From an archaeon (GTDB lineage Archaea > Nanobdellota > Nanobdellia > Woesearchaeales > ARS49), in assembly GCA_016213425.1 (NCBI GenBank), contig JACRAI010000081.1, positions 1 through 12,510 on the forward strand: a stretch of DNA of 12,510 nt, read 5' to 3'. The stretch's first letter is position 1. The number at the start of each line of letters is the position of its first letter. Position numbers and translations under genes: made by a program. Under the pieces are notes generated by a model. It saw only the letters and a list, made by a program, of their open reading frames with translations, had not been told where the DNA came from and did no database searches. Shown piece after piece: positions 7,284 to 12,510 of the stretch.

Positions 7284-8573
7284 ATGGAAGTATCAGAATT
7301 AATTAAAGTAACTCGTGAGGGTAGAAATGCGATTGAGCAATCCAGAAATAAATTTATTAAATTGTACCGCACTCAAAGATTCAATGATCCTGAGAGTATA
7401 AACGCGCTTAACAAACTAAAAATAAATATAAATAATTTGTTACTGGAATTTGGAAAAAAAGATAGCGATTTTGCAAAAGAAAAATTGTTTCCTGAAGAAA
7501 AAACAATAATTGAATTTTTATATGAACTTCTTAAAAATTTTGAACAGTTAAATTCTTTTCAAACAGAGATTGTTTTGCTTACAAAAAGCAAAATAAAAGG
7601 AGATGTTTCAAAATTTCAAGAGTTGTGGAGAAGTATAGATGATAATATTTTGTATCTGAATAGAGTACTACAAACTGAAGAAACAAAGGCGAGAGCGTAC
7701 ATAAAGATATATGACTCTGGTAAGAGCGCTTCTGAAGAATGCTCTCAGCCGATTGCTAAAATTAAGATTACAGACATATCGCCATCGATTATACTTCAAG
7801 GAGAAACTTTGATGGTTATTCAATGCAATGCACCAGATAATAGAAAGCCTGGAACTGCAAAGATAGGACATATAACTTTTGGAGGAAAAAGAATAGCAAT
7901 AAAACAAGCAAAGGAATTTTTCAATTCTCTATTTAACATGCATGGTGCTGATGCATCGAGCATAGACATCAGATTGATAGCTAGCAGCGTAACCCTCACC
8001 ACACCAGAAGGAATAATCTCAGACAGAAAACGTGCTGTAGATACTAGTTATTGTGTCATCAGAGGATTATTAAGTGCTATGTCCTCATACAAAATACCTC
8101 CTGAACATTTTCTTAATCTCAAAGCCAATGGAGGAGCACCATTAGAAACTGATGAATTGCACGATCTGAAAATGTTCGAACAATCTTCTGCATTCGTTGA
8201 GTTTTTAAAGAAGAAATATGGACCTGGAACAAAAGAATTTTGGATGAATTATGAAATAGACAAACATAGCACTCTTGCAAAAAGAATAGGTGTCGAAGAC
8301 CAAAACAAGATTGCGGACAGAGTTTATCAAGCAGTGTTTGCTGAAAGAATATTCGCTGAAGACTACCACAAACATCATCCTGGAAAAAGGTTAGTTACTT
8401 GGATTATTGGACATTATGATTCATTATCGCCATTTATGAAAAAACATGTGTTTAATTTGTCAGATTTAACTTTATATCTGGGAATTGAAAAATGCGGCGG
8501 ATTAACAATCATCTGCAGAAAAAATGGCTCGATGGAGTCACTTTTTAGAGGAAAACGATATACAATATTATGA
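7284..8573 (+). CDS. Unrecognised 429-aa protein; C-terminal half resembles a degenerate histidine phosphatase
   Basis: The start is the ATG at 7284, six bases after GGTGA (7273-7277); an in-frame GTG at 7278 overlaps that site and is less likely. Residues 1-135 are mostly helical and charged with no signal peptide. From about 170 the layout follows the histidine phosphatase (phosphoglycerate mutase) superfamily. A strand LMVIQC (176-181) sits where VIxRHG is expected. It is followed by GHITFGGKRIAIKQAKEFF in the place of LTxxGxxQA, then LIASS and ISDRKRAVDT (Arg248/Arg250) in the place of the SPxxRAxxTA motif, and finally VTWIIGHYD (His377) where VxxVSHG falls. The first catalytic Arg-His pair is missing: RHG reads QCN at 180-182. 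If the match is right it is a pseudophosphatase or has an altered chemistry. The superfamily link is my own pattern reading, at moderate confidence; that the gene is real is secure. It is cytoplasmic and follows the anchored protein by 49 bases. Confidence 0.8.
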   Translation: MEVSELIKVTREGRNAIEQSRNKFIKLYRTQRFNDPESINALNKLKININNLLLEFGKKDSDFAKEKLFPEEKTIIEFLYELLKNFEQLNSFQTEIVLLTKSKIKGDVSKFQELWRSIDDNILYLNRVLQTEETKARAYIKIYDSGKSASEECSQPIAKIKITDISPSIILQGETLMVIQCNAPDNRKPGTAKIGHITFGGKRIAIKQAKEFFNSLFNMHGADASSIDIRLIASSVTLTTPEGIISDRKRAVDTSYCVIRGLLSAMSSYKIPPEHFLNLKANGGAPLETDELHDLKMFEQSSAFVEFLKKKYGPGTKEFWMNYEIDKHSTLAKRIGVEDQNKIADRVYQAVFAERIFAEDYHKHHPGKRLVTWIIGHYDSLSPFMKKHVFNLSDLTLYLGIEKCGGLTIICRKNGSMESLFRGKRYTIL

Positions 8574-8657
8574 AACAGTTCATTATATCAGTCATAATTC
8601 GAATGTTTGTTTTGAAAGATACCGATCATAAAATTAACTAATCTAAATAGAAACATT

Positions 8658-8666
8658 TTTATATTA
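8658..8666 (+). promoter_or_regulatory. Leaderless TATA box of the P-loop protein gene
   Basis: TTTATATTA, centred at 8662, lies 24 bases before the ATG at 8686, and the bases between (TAGCGAAACAACA region) contain no Shine-Dalgarno. This fits a transcript starting at or within a few bases of the ATG and a new transcription unit after the 112-base gap that follows the 429-aa protein gene. Confidence 0.55.
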
Positions 8667-8685
8667 AAAATAGCGAAACAACAAT

Positions 8686-9264
8686 ATGACTCTAAAAATT
8701 AAAAACCTAATAGATCAGAAAAATCTATTAAATCAAAATTCAAGTATTGCTTTTTGTGATGGAGCAAAAATTTATCAAGCTTTTGCAAAAAAATACAAAA
8801 CCCACAAAAAAGGTTTCTTTATTCTCGCACCATCTGGAGCTGGAAAGACCCATTTTATTGTACATCAAAAAGAGAAAAATTGGATGGATGGAGATGATCT
8901 ATGGAAAGCAACCAAGGCCATGCCAAAAGATGGATGGTGGCTAAGTTTGCCTATAATAAATGAAGTTGAGCAGAGATGCGATATTGTAACTCATGAAGCA
9001 AAAAAGAGAGGTTTCTGGATTCTTGGAGCTTCAAACTATTGGATGAAGCCAGATGCTATAGTCATACCTCATTGGAAAACACATAAGAAATACATAAAAT
9101 ACAGAGAAGAACACAATTATGATGGTGGAGCAACCTCAGATAGACTACAGCAAGTCATCAGTCATAGAAAACAGATTCTTGGTTGGATAAAAAAAGGAGT
9201 TCCAAGATTTAAATCAGTTAAAGAAGCCACCGACTACCTGAATAAATTAGAGCATAAAAAATAA
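8686..9264 (+). CDS. P-loop nucleotide-kinase-like protein of unknown substrate
   Basis: This 192-residue soluble protein has a clear Walker A motif, FILAPSGAGKTH at 45-56 (Lys54, Thr55), after a first beta strand. NWMDGDDLW (65-73) lies where small kinases hold the substrate-binding Asp. A second strand (GFWILGAS, 109-116) and a third (DAIVIPHW, 123-130) follow. A basic segment with TSDRLQQV and HRKQILGW (about 150-167) could be the lid, and a C-terminal helix closes the domain. The pattern fits the thymidylate/gluconate-kinase-like fold family, and small P-loop kinases with a W-x-DGD motif occur in viruses and phages (general recollection). No classical Walker B with DE is evident. Tryptophan content is unusually high. 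The gene is leaderless by its TATA spacing, and the GGCT-like gene starts 28 bases after its stop, so the two probably form one operon. Nucleotide or small-molecule phosphorylation is likely; the substrate is unknown. Confidence 0.82.
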   Translation: MTLKIKNLIDQKNLLNQNSSIAFCDGAKIYQAFAKKYKTHKKGFFILAPSGAGKTHFIVHQKEKNWMDGDDLWKATKAMPKDGWWLSLPIINEVEQRCDIVTHEAKKRGFWILGASNYWMKPDAIVIPHWKTHKKYIKYREEHNYDGGATSDRLQQVISHRKQILGWIKKGVPRFKSVKEATDYLNKLEHKK

Positions 9265-9292
9265 TGCTCGTTAATACAAATAGGTGATAATA

Positions 9293-9895
9293 ATGAAAAA
9301 AAATTTAATTGCATATTTCGGTTTTGGTACAAATCGAGATCTTGCTATGATGCAGCACATGATTGATCGCAAAAAAATAAAAGGAGAGCACGGAAGACTA
9401 ATTGGTTATGAAATTACCATACAAAAAGCAAACCAGTTCAGAACAGAAATACCTAAAACAAGTCCTTACCCTGTTTCGCCCAAAAATCTTATTCTGCGTA
9501 GTTGGGGGCCTAAATTTGAGATGTTTACTTCCAGACCTAATCCTACAGGAGTTGCTTATGGAACAATATGGTATATAACTCCAGAAGAGCTGGAGCTTGT
9601 AAGAGAATGGGAAATTGTTGACTACGGATGCCAAGAAGATGCGTTTGGTATTGCCGTTACAAAAAAAGGAAAACTTGTCAACGTTATTACTCAAAGTTTT
9701 TTAAAACCGACAAAGATATCACGAGTAATAAGAGGAGATAATTATAATCCTTATATTTGGAATAAAAAAGCAATGCTGAAAAGAGCTGATGAAATTTTGA
9801 CACAATACATAAACATCATAAAAAAAAATAGTAAAAAATTAATTCCTTCCGTAAAAAAATGTGTTTCGGAATATAGAAAAATACAAACCCCTTAG
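9293..9895 (+). CDS. Gamma-glutamylcyclotransferase-like (GGCT/AIG2 fold) protein
   Basis: The 200-residue protein opens with LIAYFGFGTNRDLAMM, the substrate-binding YGSN/YGTL loop of the GGCT-like superfamily (FGFGTN at 9-14). Further on, GVAYGTIWYITPEELELVREWE matches the family's G-x-x-Y-x-I-x-x-x-x-L-x-x-x-x-E arrangement (quoted in parts: GVAYGTIWYI at 86-95, EELELVREWE at 98-107), placing the catalytic glutamate at Glu107 just before IVDYG. Family members form 5-oxoproline from gamma-glutamyl amines or act on modified glutamyl groups; the substrate here is not known. The C-terminal 40 residues are Lys-rich and extend past the usual domain. The start is the ATG at 9293, four bases after a strong Shine-Dalgarno GGTGAT (9283-9288); a GTG at 9284 lies inside that site and is rejected. 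It follows the P-loop gene by 28 bases, so both may serve one modification or degradation pathway (inference). Confidence 0.82.
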   Translation: MKKNLIAYFGFGTNRDLAMMQHMIDRKKIKGEHGRLIGYEITIQKANQFRTEIPKTSPYPVSPKNLILRSWGPKFEMFTSRPNPTGVAYGTIWYITPEELELVREWEIVDYGCQEDAFGIAVTKKGKLVNVITQSFLKPTKISRVIRGDNYNPYIWNKKAMLKRADEILTQYINIIKKNSKKLIPSVKKCVSEYRKIQTP

Positions 9896-9941
9896 TTGTT
9901 TTAACGTGCTTAAGTAGAACTAATGCTATTTCGTGCAGTTA

Positions 9942-9954
9942 TTCGCTACGCTCA
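9942..9954 (-). repeat. Short dispersed motif TGAGCGTAGCGAA, copy 2
   Basis: On the minus strand this reads TGAGCGTAGCGAA, differing in one base from the copy at 5544-5556. Its edge overlaps the left arm of the hairpin at 9950-9974, so the repeat and the possible terminator share sequence. It lies in the 146-base gap between the GGCT-like gene and the RHH gene. Confidence 0.4.
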
Positions 9955-9985
9955 CTGTTTTCAATATTGTGAGCCAGGATTTTTT
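9950..9985 (+). terminator. Hairpin plus T-run after the GGCT-like gene
   Basis: GCTCAC (9950-9955) pairs perfectly with GTGAGC (9969-9974) across a 13-base loop, and a run of six T follows at 9980-9985. It lies 55 bases after the stop of the GGCT-like gene and just before the RHH promoter. Archaeal termination relies mainly on T-runs, so the run may matter more than the short stem. It is a plausible end for the P-loop/GGCT transcript. Confidence 0.4.
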
Positions 9986-10010
9986 ACTATTTCTAATCTT
10001 GACCAAAAAC

Positions 10011-10018
10011 TTTAAATA
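10011..10018 (+). promoter_or_regulatory. Leaderless TATA box of the RHH gene
   Basis: TTTAAATA, centred at 10014.5, lies 27 bases before the ATG at 10042, and no Shine-Dalgarno is present. The spacing decides the start: upstream in-frame TTG at 10024 would fall before the predicted transcript start. An A-rich BRE-like stretch (CCAAAAAC) precedes the box. Confidence 0.65.
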
Positions 10019-10041
10019 TTACATTGTATTACGCATGTATT

Positions 10042-10308
10042 ATGGAGATTGTTTCGTTTAAATTGCAGGAAGTTATTATTAAGCAAATAGACAGAGTATT
10101 GAAACAATTCCATTTTAATAACCGAACTGAATTTATCAGAGAAGCTATAAGATCAAAGTTGATAGAACTTGAAACCGATCCCGTACTTAAAGCCCTAAGA
10201 AAATTTCAAGGCGCAGCTAAAGTGAAAGTCAGTGACGAAAGATTAGAAGAAATAAGAGAACAAGTTTTCAGAAAACATGCAAAAAAATTTGGTGTAGAAC
10301 TAGATTAA
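10042..10308 (+). CDS. Ribbon-helix-helix (CopG/VapB-like) DNA-binding protein, likely antitoxin
   Basis: This 88-residue protein has the full RHH fold at its N-terminus: strand EIVSFKLQEVI (2-12), helix A KQIDRVLKQF, the turn HFNNRTEFI and helix B REAIRSKLIEL (to about 42). Two copies pair their strands in the DNA major groove. The C-terminal half is charged and helical (about 46-88: VLKALRKFQGAA, then DERLEEIREQVF), the type of tail that in antitoxins binds the toxin. The final nine bases (CTA GAT TAA) are shared, on the opposite strand and codon-for-codon, with the end of the PIN-domain gene. RHH-PIN pairs are a classic VapBC toxin-antitoxin make-up, but normally sit in one operon with the antitoxin first; here they converge, each with its own leaderless promoter. 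Antitoxin function is inference from content and adjacency. Confidence 0.85.
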   Translation: MEIVSFKLQEVIIKQIDRVLKQFHFNNRTEFIREAIRSKLIELETDPVLKALRKFQGAAKVKVSDERLEEIREQVFRKHAKKFGVELD

Positions 10309-10713
10309 GTCTTCAGGCTTTCTGATTTCCGCTATGTCCGTGAGTTCATAAAAATGCCCATCTCTAGTTACCATTACTGCACCATTATCCCTTGCAAGTA
10401 TGGCGTGAAGAGCATCACCCGAAGGAACCTTCCGCTGTTTTCTTAAAATCATTGCTTCTCTAACCTGATCTTCATTTTCTCCTACTTTCTCTAAAAGATT
10501 TACTTTCGAAACTATACTAAAAATTAGTTCTATTTCTTCTTTAGTGTACTCAATAGACAACTCGTCAACCACTAAATCAGAAAAAAGAACTATTTCTTTA
10601 TTAAGTATGACTCTTTTAAAAAATTCAAAAGCCCATTCTCCCAAAGGCCTAAATTTATCTTCTCTATTCTCGTGTAAATCTCTCCAGATCGAAGTATCAA
10701 TATAGTATTTCAT
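10300..10713 (-). CDS. PIN-domain ribonuclease (VapC-like), likely toxin of the convergent RHH/PIN pair
   Basis: PIN domains are Mg2+-dependent ribonucleases. The 137-residue protein begins directly with the first PIN strand (KYYIDTSIW) and keeps all four acidic positions: Asp6, Glu51 (VVDELS), Asp100 (PSGDALHA) and Asp118 (VTRDGHF). Length and order match VapC-type toxins, so it should be active. I chose the ATG at 10713 because a TATA box lies 25-26 bases upstream and because the domain begins at once. A longer frame from 10770 would add 19 Phe/Lys-rich residues (MFFQKFLVKIF...) with no family match and would run across the promoter. Its last three codons (TTA ATC TAG) are the exact complement of the last three of the RHH gene. 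A 53-bp dyad lies upstream at 10761-10813 and may control it. The cellular target is unknown. Confidence 0.88.
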   Translation of the reverse strand: MKYYIDTSIWRDLHENREDKFRPLGEWAFEFFKRVILNKEIVLFSDLVVDELSIEYTKEEIELIFSIVSKVNLLEKVGENEDQVREAMILRKQRKVPSGDALHAILARDNGAVMVTRDGHFYELTDIAEIRKPEDLI

Positions 10714-10734
10714 GAAAAAATTACGAAAGAATTC

Positions 10735-10742
10735 TTTAAATA
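10735..10742 (-). promoter_or_regulatory. Leaderless TATA box of the PIN gene
   Basis: On the minus strand the box reads TATTTAAA, centred at 10738.5, about 25 bases before the ATG at 10713, with no Shine-Dalgarno in the gap. It shows the PIN gene can be transcribed independently of the upstream Dph2-like gene and of the RHH gene. Confidence 0.6.
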
Positions 10743-10760
10743 TCTTTACTAGAAATTTTT

Positions 10761-10813
10761 GAAAAAACATACAGAAATTCTGAAAACTTTTCAGAAAACT
10801 TAGATGTTTTTTC
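10761..10813. promoter_or_regulatory. 53-bp concentric palindrome between the PIN and dph2-like genes
   Basis: Two perfect dyads share the same centre, base 10787. The inner one is TTCTGAAAACTTTTCAGAA (10778-10796, nine-base arms and a one-base centre). The outer one is GAAAAAACAT (10761-10770) with ATGTTTTTTC (10804-10813). The segments between are not complementary (about 3 of 9). The element begins 19 bases upstream of the PIN TATA box and ends 29 bases past the Dph2-like stop. It could be an operator for a dimeric regulator such as the neighbouring RHH protein, or, as RNA, a long interrupted hairpin ending in a T-rich tract that terminates the dph2-like transcript. The symmetry is directly seen; the role is inference. 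Confidence 0.7.
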
Positions 10814-10842
10814 GAGAAGTATTTAAACGAGATAAAACTTTT

Positions 10843-11511
10843 TCAAGACATATTCTCAAACATTTCTAAATCTTGAATTTCTAGAATGTTAGGTTTTTCA
10901 TCACCTATTCTGTTGCATGCAGTGTTAACCCACATATCAATGAATGGAAAATTTTCTAAATCACTCATTAATAAAGTGTCAAATGCAAATAAGTAATAAT
11001 TTTTATCTGTTCTTTCTTTTAATTTTAGTGCTTTAGACATTTTGTTTTCTTTAAAATACTCGCTCAATATCCCGTTGTTTTGTCCGGGCTTGCAGGTTAT
11101 TAATATTCCAATATTCTTCGCCATTAAGAAATTTTTGTAGCTGGCTTCCTTTTTATTTTTGTAACTTTTAACTAATTTTTCATCAATTTTATCTAATTTT
11201 TTAATCACCGGGTCCCATAACCATACATCTTTTTCTGTATTCATTGCAATTTGTAAAGGATGAAAAACTCCGTTGCCTACAAACAAGAAATAATCTACTT
11301 GAGGCTCAATTTTTTTAGCACCATCACACCTGCAACCTACTCCTTGCCCTGCAAAAATAGCTTCAGGTAATTGTTTAAGTAAATCTTGCATTTTGTGCAA
11401 GTGCTGAATATTAGTAAATACACCTATTTTTCCTTTAGGCAATCTTTTTAGAGCTTCTTCAGTTAACTTAACATCATGCAATGATTTTGCAGTTATATAC
11501 GCTACTTTCAT
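10843..11511 (-). CDS. dph2: Diphthamide synthase-like protein (Dph1/Dph2 family), short form lacking domain 1
   Basis: Archaeal Dph2 is a [4Fe-4S] radical enzyme that moves the 3-amino-3-carboxypropyl group from S-adenosylmethionine onto a histidine of elongation factor 2, the first step of diphthamide synthesis. Its cluster is held by one Cys from each of three similar domains (C59, C163 and C287 in Pyrococcus, as I recall). Domain 2 is visible here: KIGVFTNIQHLHKM, FAGQGVGC (Cys60) and FLFVGNGVFHPLQIA. So is domain 3: NIGILITCKPGQ, PFIDMWVNTACNRIG (Cys199). Domain 1, with its Cys, is absent: 222 residues against about 340. Cys62 next to Cys60 and Cys140 are extra. Translation is coupled to the upstream small gene (TAATG overlap) with GGTGA (11519-11523) seven bases before the ATG. 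A shortened family form may be common in DPANN genomes (uncertain recollection); whether it still makes diphthamide is open. Confidence 0.85.
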   Translation of the reverse strand: MKVAYITAKSLHDVKLTEEALKRLPKGKIGVFTNIQHLHKMQDLLKQLPEAIFAGQGVGCRCDGAKKIEPQVDYFLFVGNGVFHPLQIAMNTEKDVWLWDPVIKKLDKIDEKLVKSYKNKKEASYKNFLMAKNIGILITCKPGQNNGILSEYFKENKMSKALKLKERTDKNYYLFAFDTLLMSDLENFPFIDMWVNTACNRIGDEKPNILEIQDLEMFENMS

Positions 11512-11714
11512 TATTTTTTCACCATTTTATGTCCATAAAGTGCAACTTTACAATGATCCTTTTCAACCATATAATGAACGCAAACAGTATTATGTCCATC
11601 AATACATGAATTATGTACCAAAGGCCTTTTATCTTCTAAAGTTAAAGGACTTTTTTCAGGAAAGACATCTATTCTTCTTTTCTTTTTTTGATTAGGAAGA
11701 TATATATGTTTCAT
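11511..11714 (-). CDS. Small Cys/His-rich protein, translationally coupled to the dph2-like gene
   Basis: This 67-residue basic protein is not one I recognise. A Lys/Arg-rich N-terminus (NQKKKRRID) is followed by a Cys/His cluster: Cys37 in HNSCIDGH, Cys45 in NTVCVHY, Cys55 in KDHCKVALYGH, with His34, 41, 47, 54 and 62 close by. Such spacing could bind zinc or an iron-sulfur cluster. It is not the missing Dph2 domain 1, as none of that domain's motifs appear. Its stop shares one base with the start of the dph2-like gene (TAATG), and a TATA box lies 26-27 bases before its ATG, so it is the leaderless first gene of a two-gene operon. A helper, cluster-donor or target-recognition role for the dph2-like partner is an attractive guess from coupling alone. 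I favour a real gene because of promoter, coupling and composition. Confidence 0.72.
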   Translation of the reverse strand: MKHIYLPNQKKKRRIDVFPEKSPLTLEDKRPLVHNSCIDGHNTVCVHYMVEKDHCKVALYGHKMVKK

Positions 11715-11736
11715 AGAAACGGTTGGAAGAGTTAAG

Positions 11737-11744
11737 TTTTAAAA
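11737..11744 (-). promoter_or_regulatory. Leaderless TATA box of the small-protein/dph2-like operon
   Basis: TTTTAAAA, centred at 11740.5, lies 26-27 bases before the ATG at 11714 on the minus strand, and no Shine-Dalgarno lies between. The whole promoter fits in the 36-base gap after the lipoprotein stop, so this operon is probably started separately. Confidence 0.55.
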
Positions 11745-11750
11745 AGTGAT

Positions 11751-12374
11751 CTATTTATTACCAATTAGTTTTTCTAATTCAGAAATTGTTGTTTCATATT
11801 TTTGTATTTCTTCTTGTGTTAGAGGTTTTTCAACTTGATAATTCCAATAAATATACCATTCTAAATTTTCGCCGCGCTCATAAACTTTCAGCAAACTTTC
11901 AAGAATTCCAGGATTGCCAGCTAAAGCTGCATCAGGATATTGATTTTCTGGAAAATGAACATATGCCTTGCTTTTATTGTCTTCTACTACTTCAGTGAAT
12001 AACAAATCATTTCTTCCAAAAATATTTTTCTTAACTGGCAATGCAATGTATAATTTCTTGCCTTCAACTTCATACTCATGAAGATTATTCTCACCATTTT
12101 GGTTTTCCGTCAAGTAGCTTCTCAAAAAAAGAATTTTTTCTTGATAAGAAATTTGTTTTTCAGGTTCGGCTGGAGGTGCTTCTTCTGAAGGAGGTGAAGG
12201 GGTCTCATCTACTGATGGCGGCGTTACTTCTCCTGCTGGAGGTTCTGTGTTTTCTTCAAGTTTTGGCTCAATTTTTTCAACAGAAACAATAGGTGGTTCT
12301 TCTTTTTTCGAAGTATAAAACAGACCGCAACTGGACAAATAAAGTGCTGAAAAAAGTATTATTGTTTTTTTCAT
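11751..12374 (-). CDS. Lipoprotein with Pro/Glu-rich linker, function unknown
   Basis: The 207-residue protein has a short signal peptide (KKTIILFSALY) and a lipobox LSSC, placing the lipid-modified cysteine at Cys16. Residues about 25-73 form a low-complexity Pro/Glu/Ser linker with repeated TPP, SPP and APP units, a flexible tether across the cell surface. A soluble domain follows from about 74, with SYQEKILFLRSYL, EYEVEGKKLYIALPV, LLFTEVVED, KAYVHFPENQ and a Trp/Tyr-rich stretch (LEWYIYWNYQVEKPL), ending in a coiled helix (QEEIQKYETTISELEKLI). I do not recognise the domain. Its ATG overlaps the stop of the gene before it (ATGA), so translation is coupled; no Shine-Dalgarno is seen. It is probably anchored on the outer face of the membrane. 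Predicted lipoboxes in archaea have less certain processing than in bacteria. Confidence 0.85.
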   Translation of the reverse strand: MKKTIILFSALYLSSCGLFYTSKKEEPPIVSVEKIEPKLEENTEPPAGEVTPPSVDETPSPPSEEAPPAEPEKQISYQEKILFLRSYLTENQNGENNLHEYEVEGKKLYIALPVKKNIFGRNDLLFTEVVEDNKSKAYVHFPENQYPDAALAGNPGILESLLKVYERGENLEWYIYWNYQVEKPLTQEEIQKYETTISELEKLIGNK

Positions 12375-12510
12375 TTTAAGAAATTTTCGATCAAATTATC
12401 TCTTTGTTTTTTTAGCCCAGCATACTCTTTAGTTATTGGAACGCCTTTCTTTCCAACCCATGAACTGCCAACTGCAAACAAAAATATTCCAAAAAAAGGA
12501 CTTTGCGTTA
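12371..12510 (-). CDS. C-terminal end of a probable membrane protein, cut by the right edge
   Basis: Only the last 45 residues are in the window. A hydrophobic stretch PFFGIFLFAVGSSW is followed by a polar tail (VGKKGVPITKEYAGLKKQRD, then NLIENFLK) ending at TGA. The stop overlaps the lipoprotein ATG in the four bases ATGA, so the two genes are cotranscribed and coupled. The hydrophobic part could be a final transmembrane helix. Too little is visible to name a family, and the frame has no stop back to the edge. Confidence 0.6.
   Translation of the reverse strand, partial: TQSPFFGIFLFAVGSSWVGKKGVPITKEYAGLKKQRDNLIENFLK

Noticed and set aside
10024..10041. TTG start giving six extra residues on the RHH protein.
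   Set aside because: It lies upstream of the transcript start predicted from the TATA box, and RHH strands normally begin within a few residues of Met.
10714..10770. Nineteen-residue N-terminal extension of the PIN protein from an ATG at 10770.
   Set aside because: The PIN fold begins at the ATG at 10713, and the extension would cross the TATA box placed for that ATG.
11511..11714. The small Cys-rich frame as the frameshifted N-terminal domain of Dph2.
   Set aside because: It shows none of the Dph2 domain 1 motifs, is too short, and has its own promoter and a tidy TAATG junction rather than a frameshift.
11786..12292. Plus-strand open frames opposite the lipoprotein gene.
   Set aside because: They are the reverse reading of its Pro/Glu linker and charged domain; they have no start signals and no recognisable motifs.

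Overview
The window looks archaeal, most likely from an AT-rich DPANN-type genome (Woesearchaeota/Pacearchaeota-like; the lineage is inference). The evidence is a diphthamide-synthesis (Dph1/Dph2-type) gene, archaeal winged-helix and ribbon-helix-helix regulators, and a promoter style in which TATA-like boxes sit about 24-28 bases before start codons with no leader. Genes lacking such a box at that distance mostly carry a GGTGA or GAGGT Shine-Dalgarno instead. No stretch over 300 bases lacks a gene, and I saw no tRNA, rRNA, CRISPR array or insertion sequence.

Left part (1-4363, minus strand): a chromosome-condensation SMC ATPase cut off by the left edge. It is interrupted in its Walker A P-loop by a 555-residue intein carrying a LAGLIDADG homing endonuclease and a possible extra helix-turn-helix. 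A palindromic TATA element separates it from rightward genes for a seven-helix membrane protein and a small winged-helix regulator. A short intergenic region with a perfect 12-bp GC-rich hairpin follows.

Middle part (5638-9895, plus strand): a membrane-anchored SppA-type serine/lysine protease; a small anchored protein of unknown function; a 429-residue protein whose second half looks like a histidine phosphatase that has lost its RHG motif; then a leaderless P-loop nucleotide-kinase-like protein followed closely by a gamma-glutamylcyclotransferase-like protein. A hairpin plus T-run closes this block.

Right part: a ribbon-helix-helix protein (plus) and a PIN-domain nuclease (minus) meet tail-to-tail, sharing their last nine bases. 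They resemble VapB/VapC parts, but each has its own leaderless promoter. Between the PIN gene and its upstream neighbour is a 53-bp concentric palindrome. Next on the minus strand is a two-gene operon of a small Cys/His-rich protein translationally coupled to a short Dph2-like protein that lacks the family's first domain and first cluster cysteine. A lipoprotein gene overlapping (ATGA) a membrane-protein gene truncated by the right edge completes the window.

The points most worth a second look are the P-loop intein, the shortened Dph2 with its coupled Cys-rich partner, the convergent RHH/PIN pair, the concentric dyad at 10761-10813, and the degenerate phosphatase.
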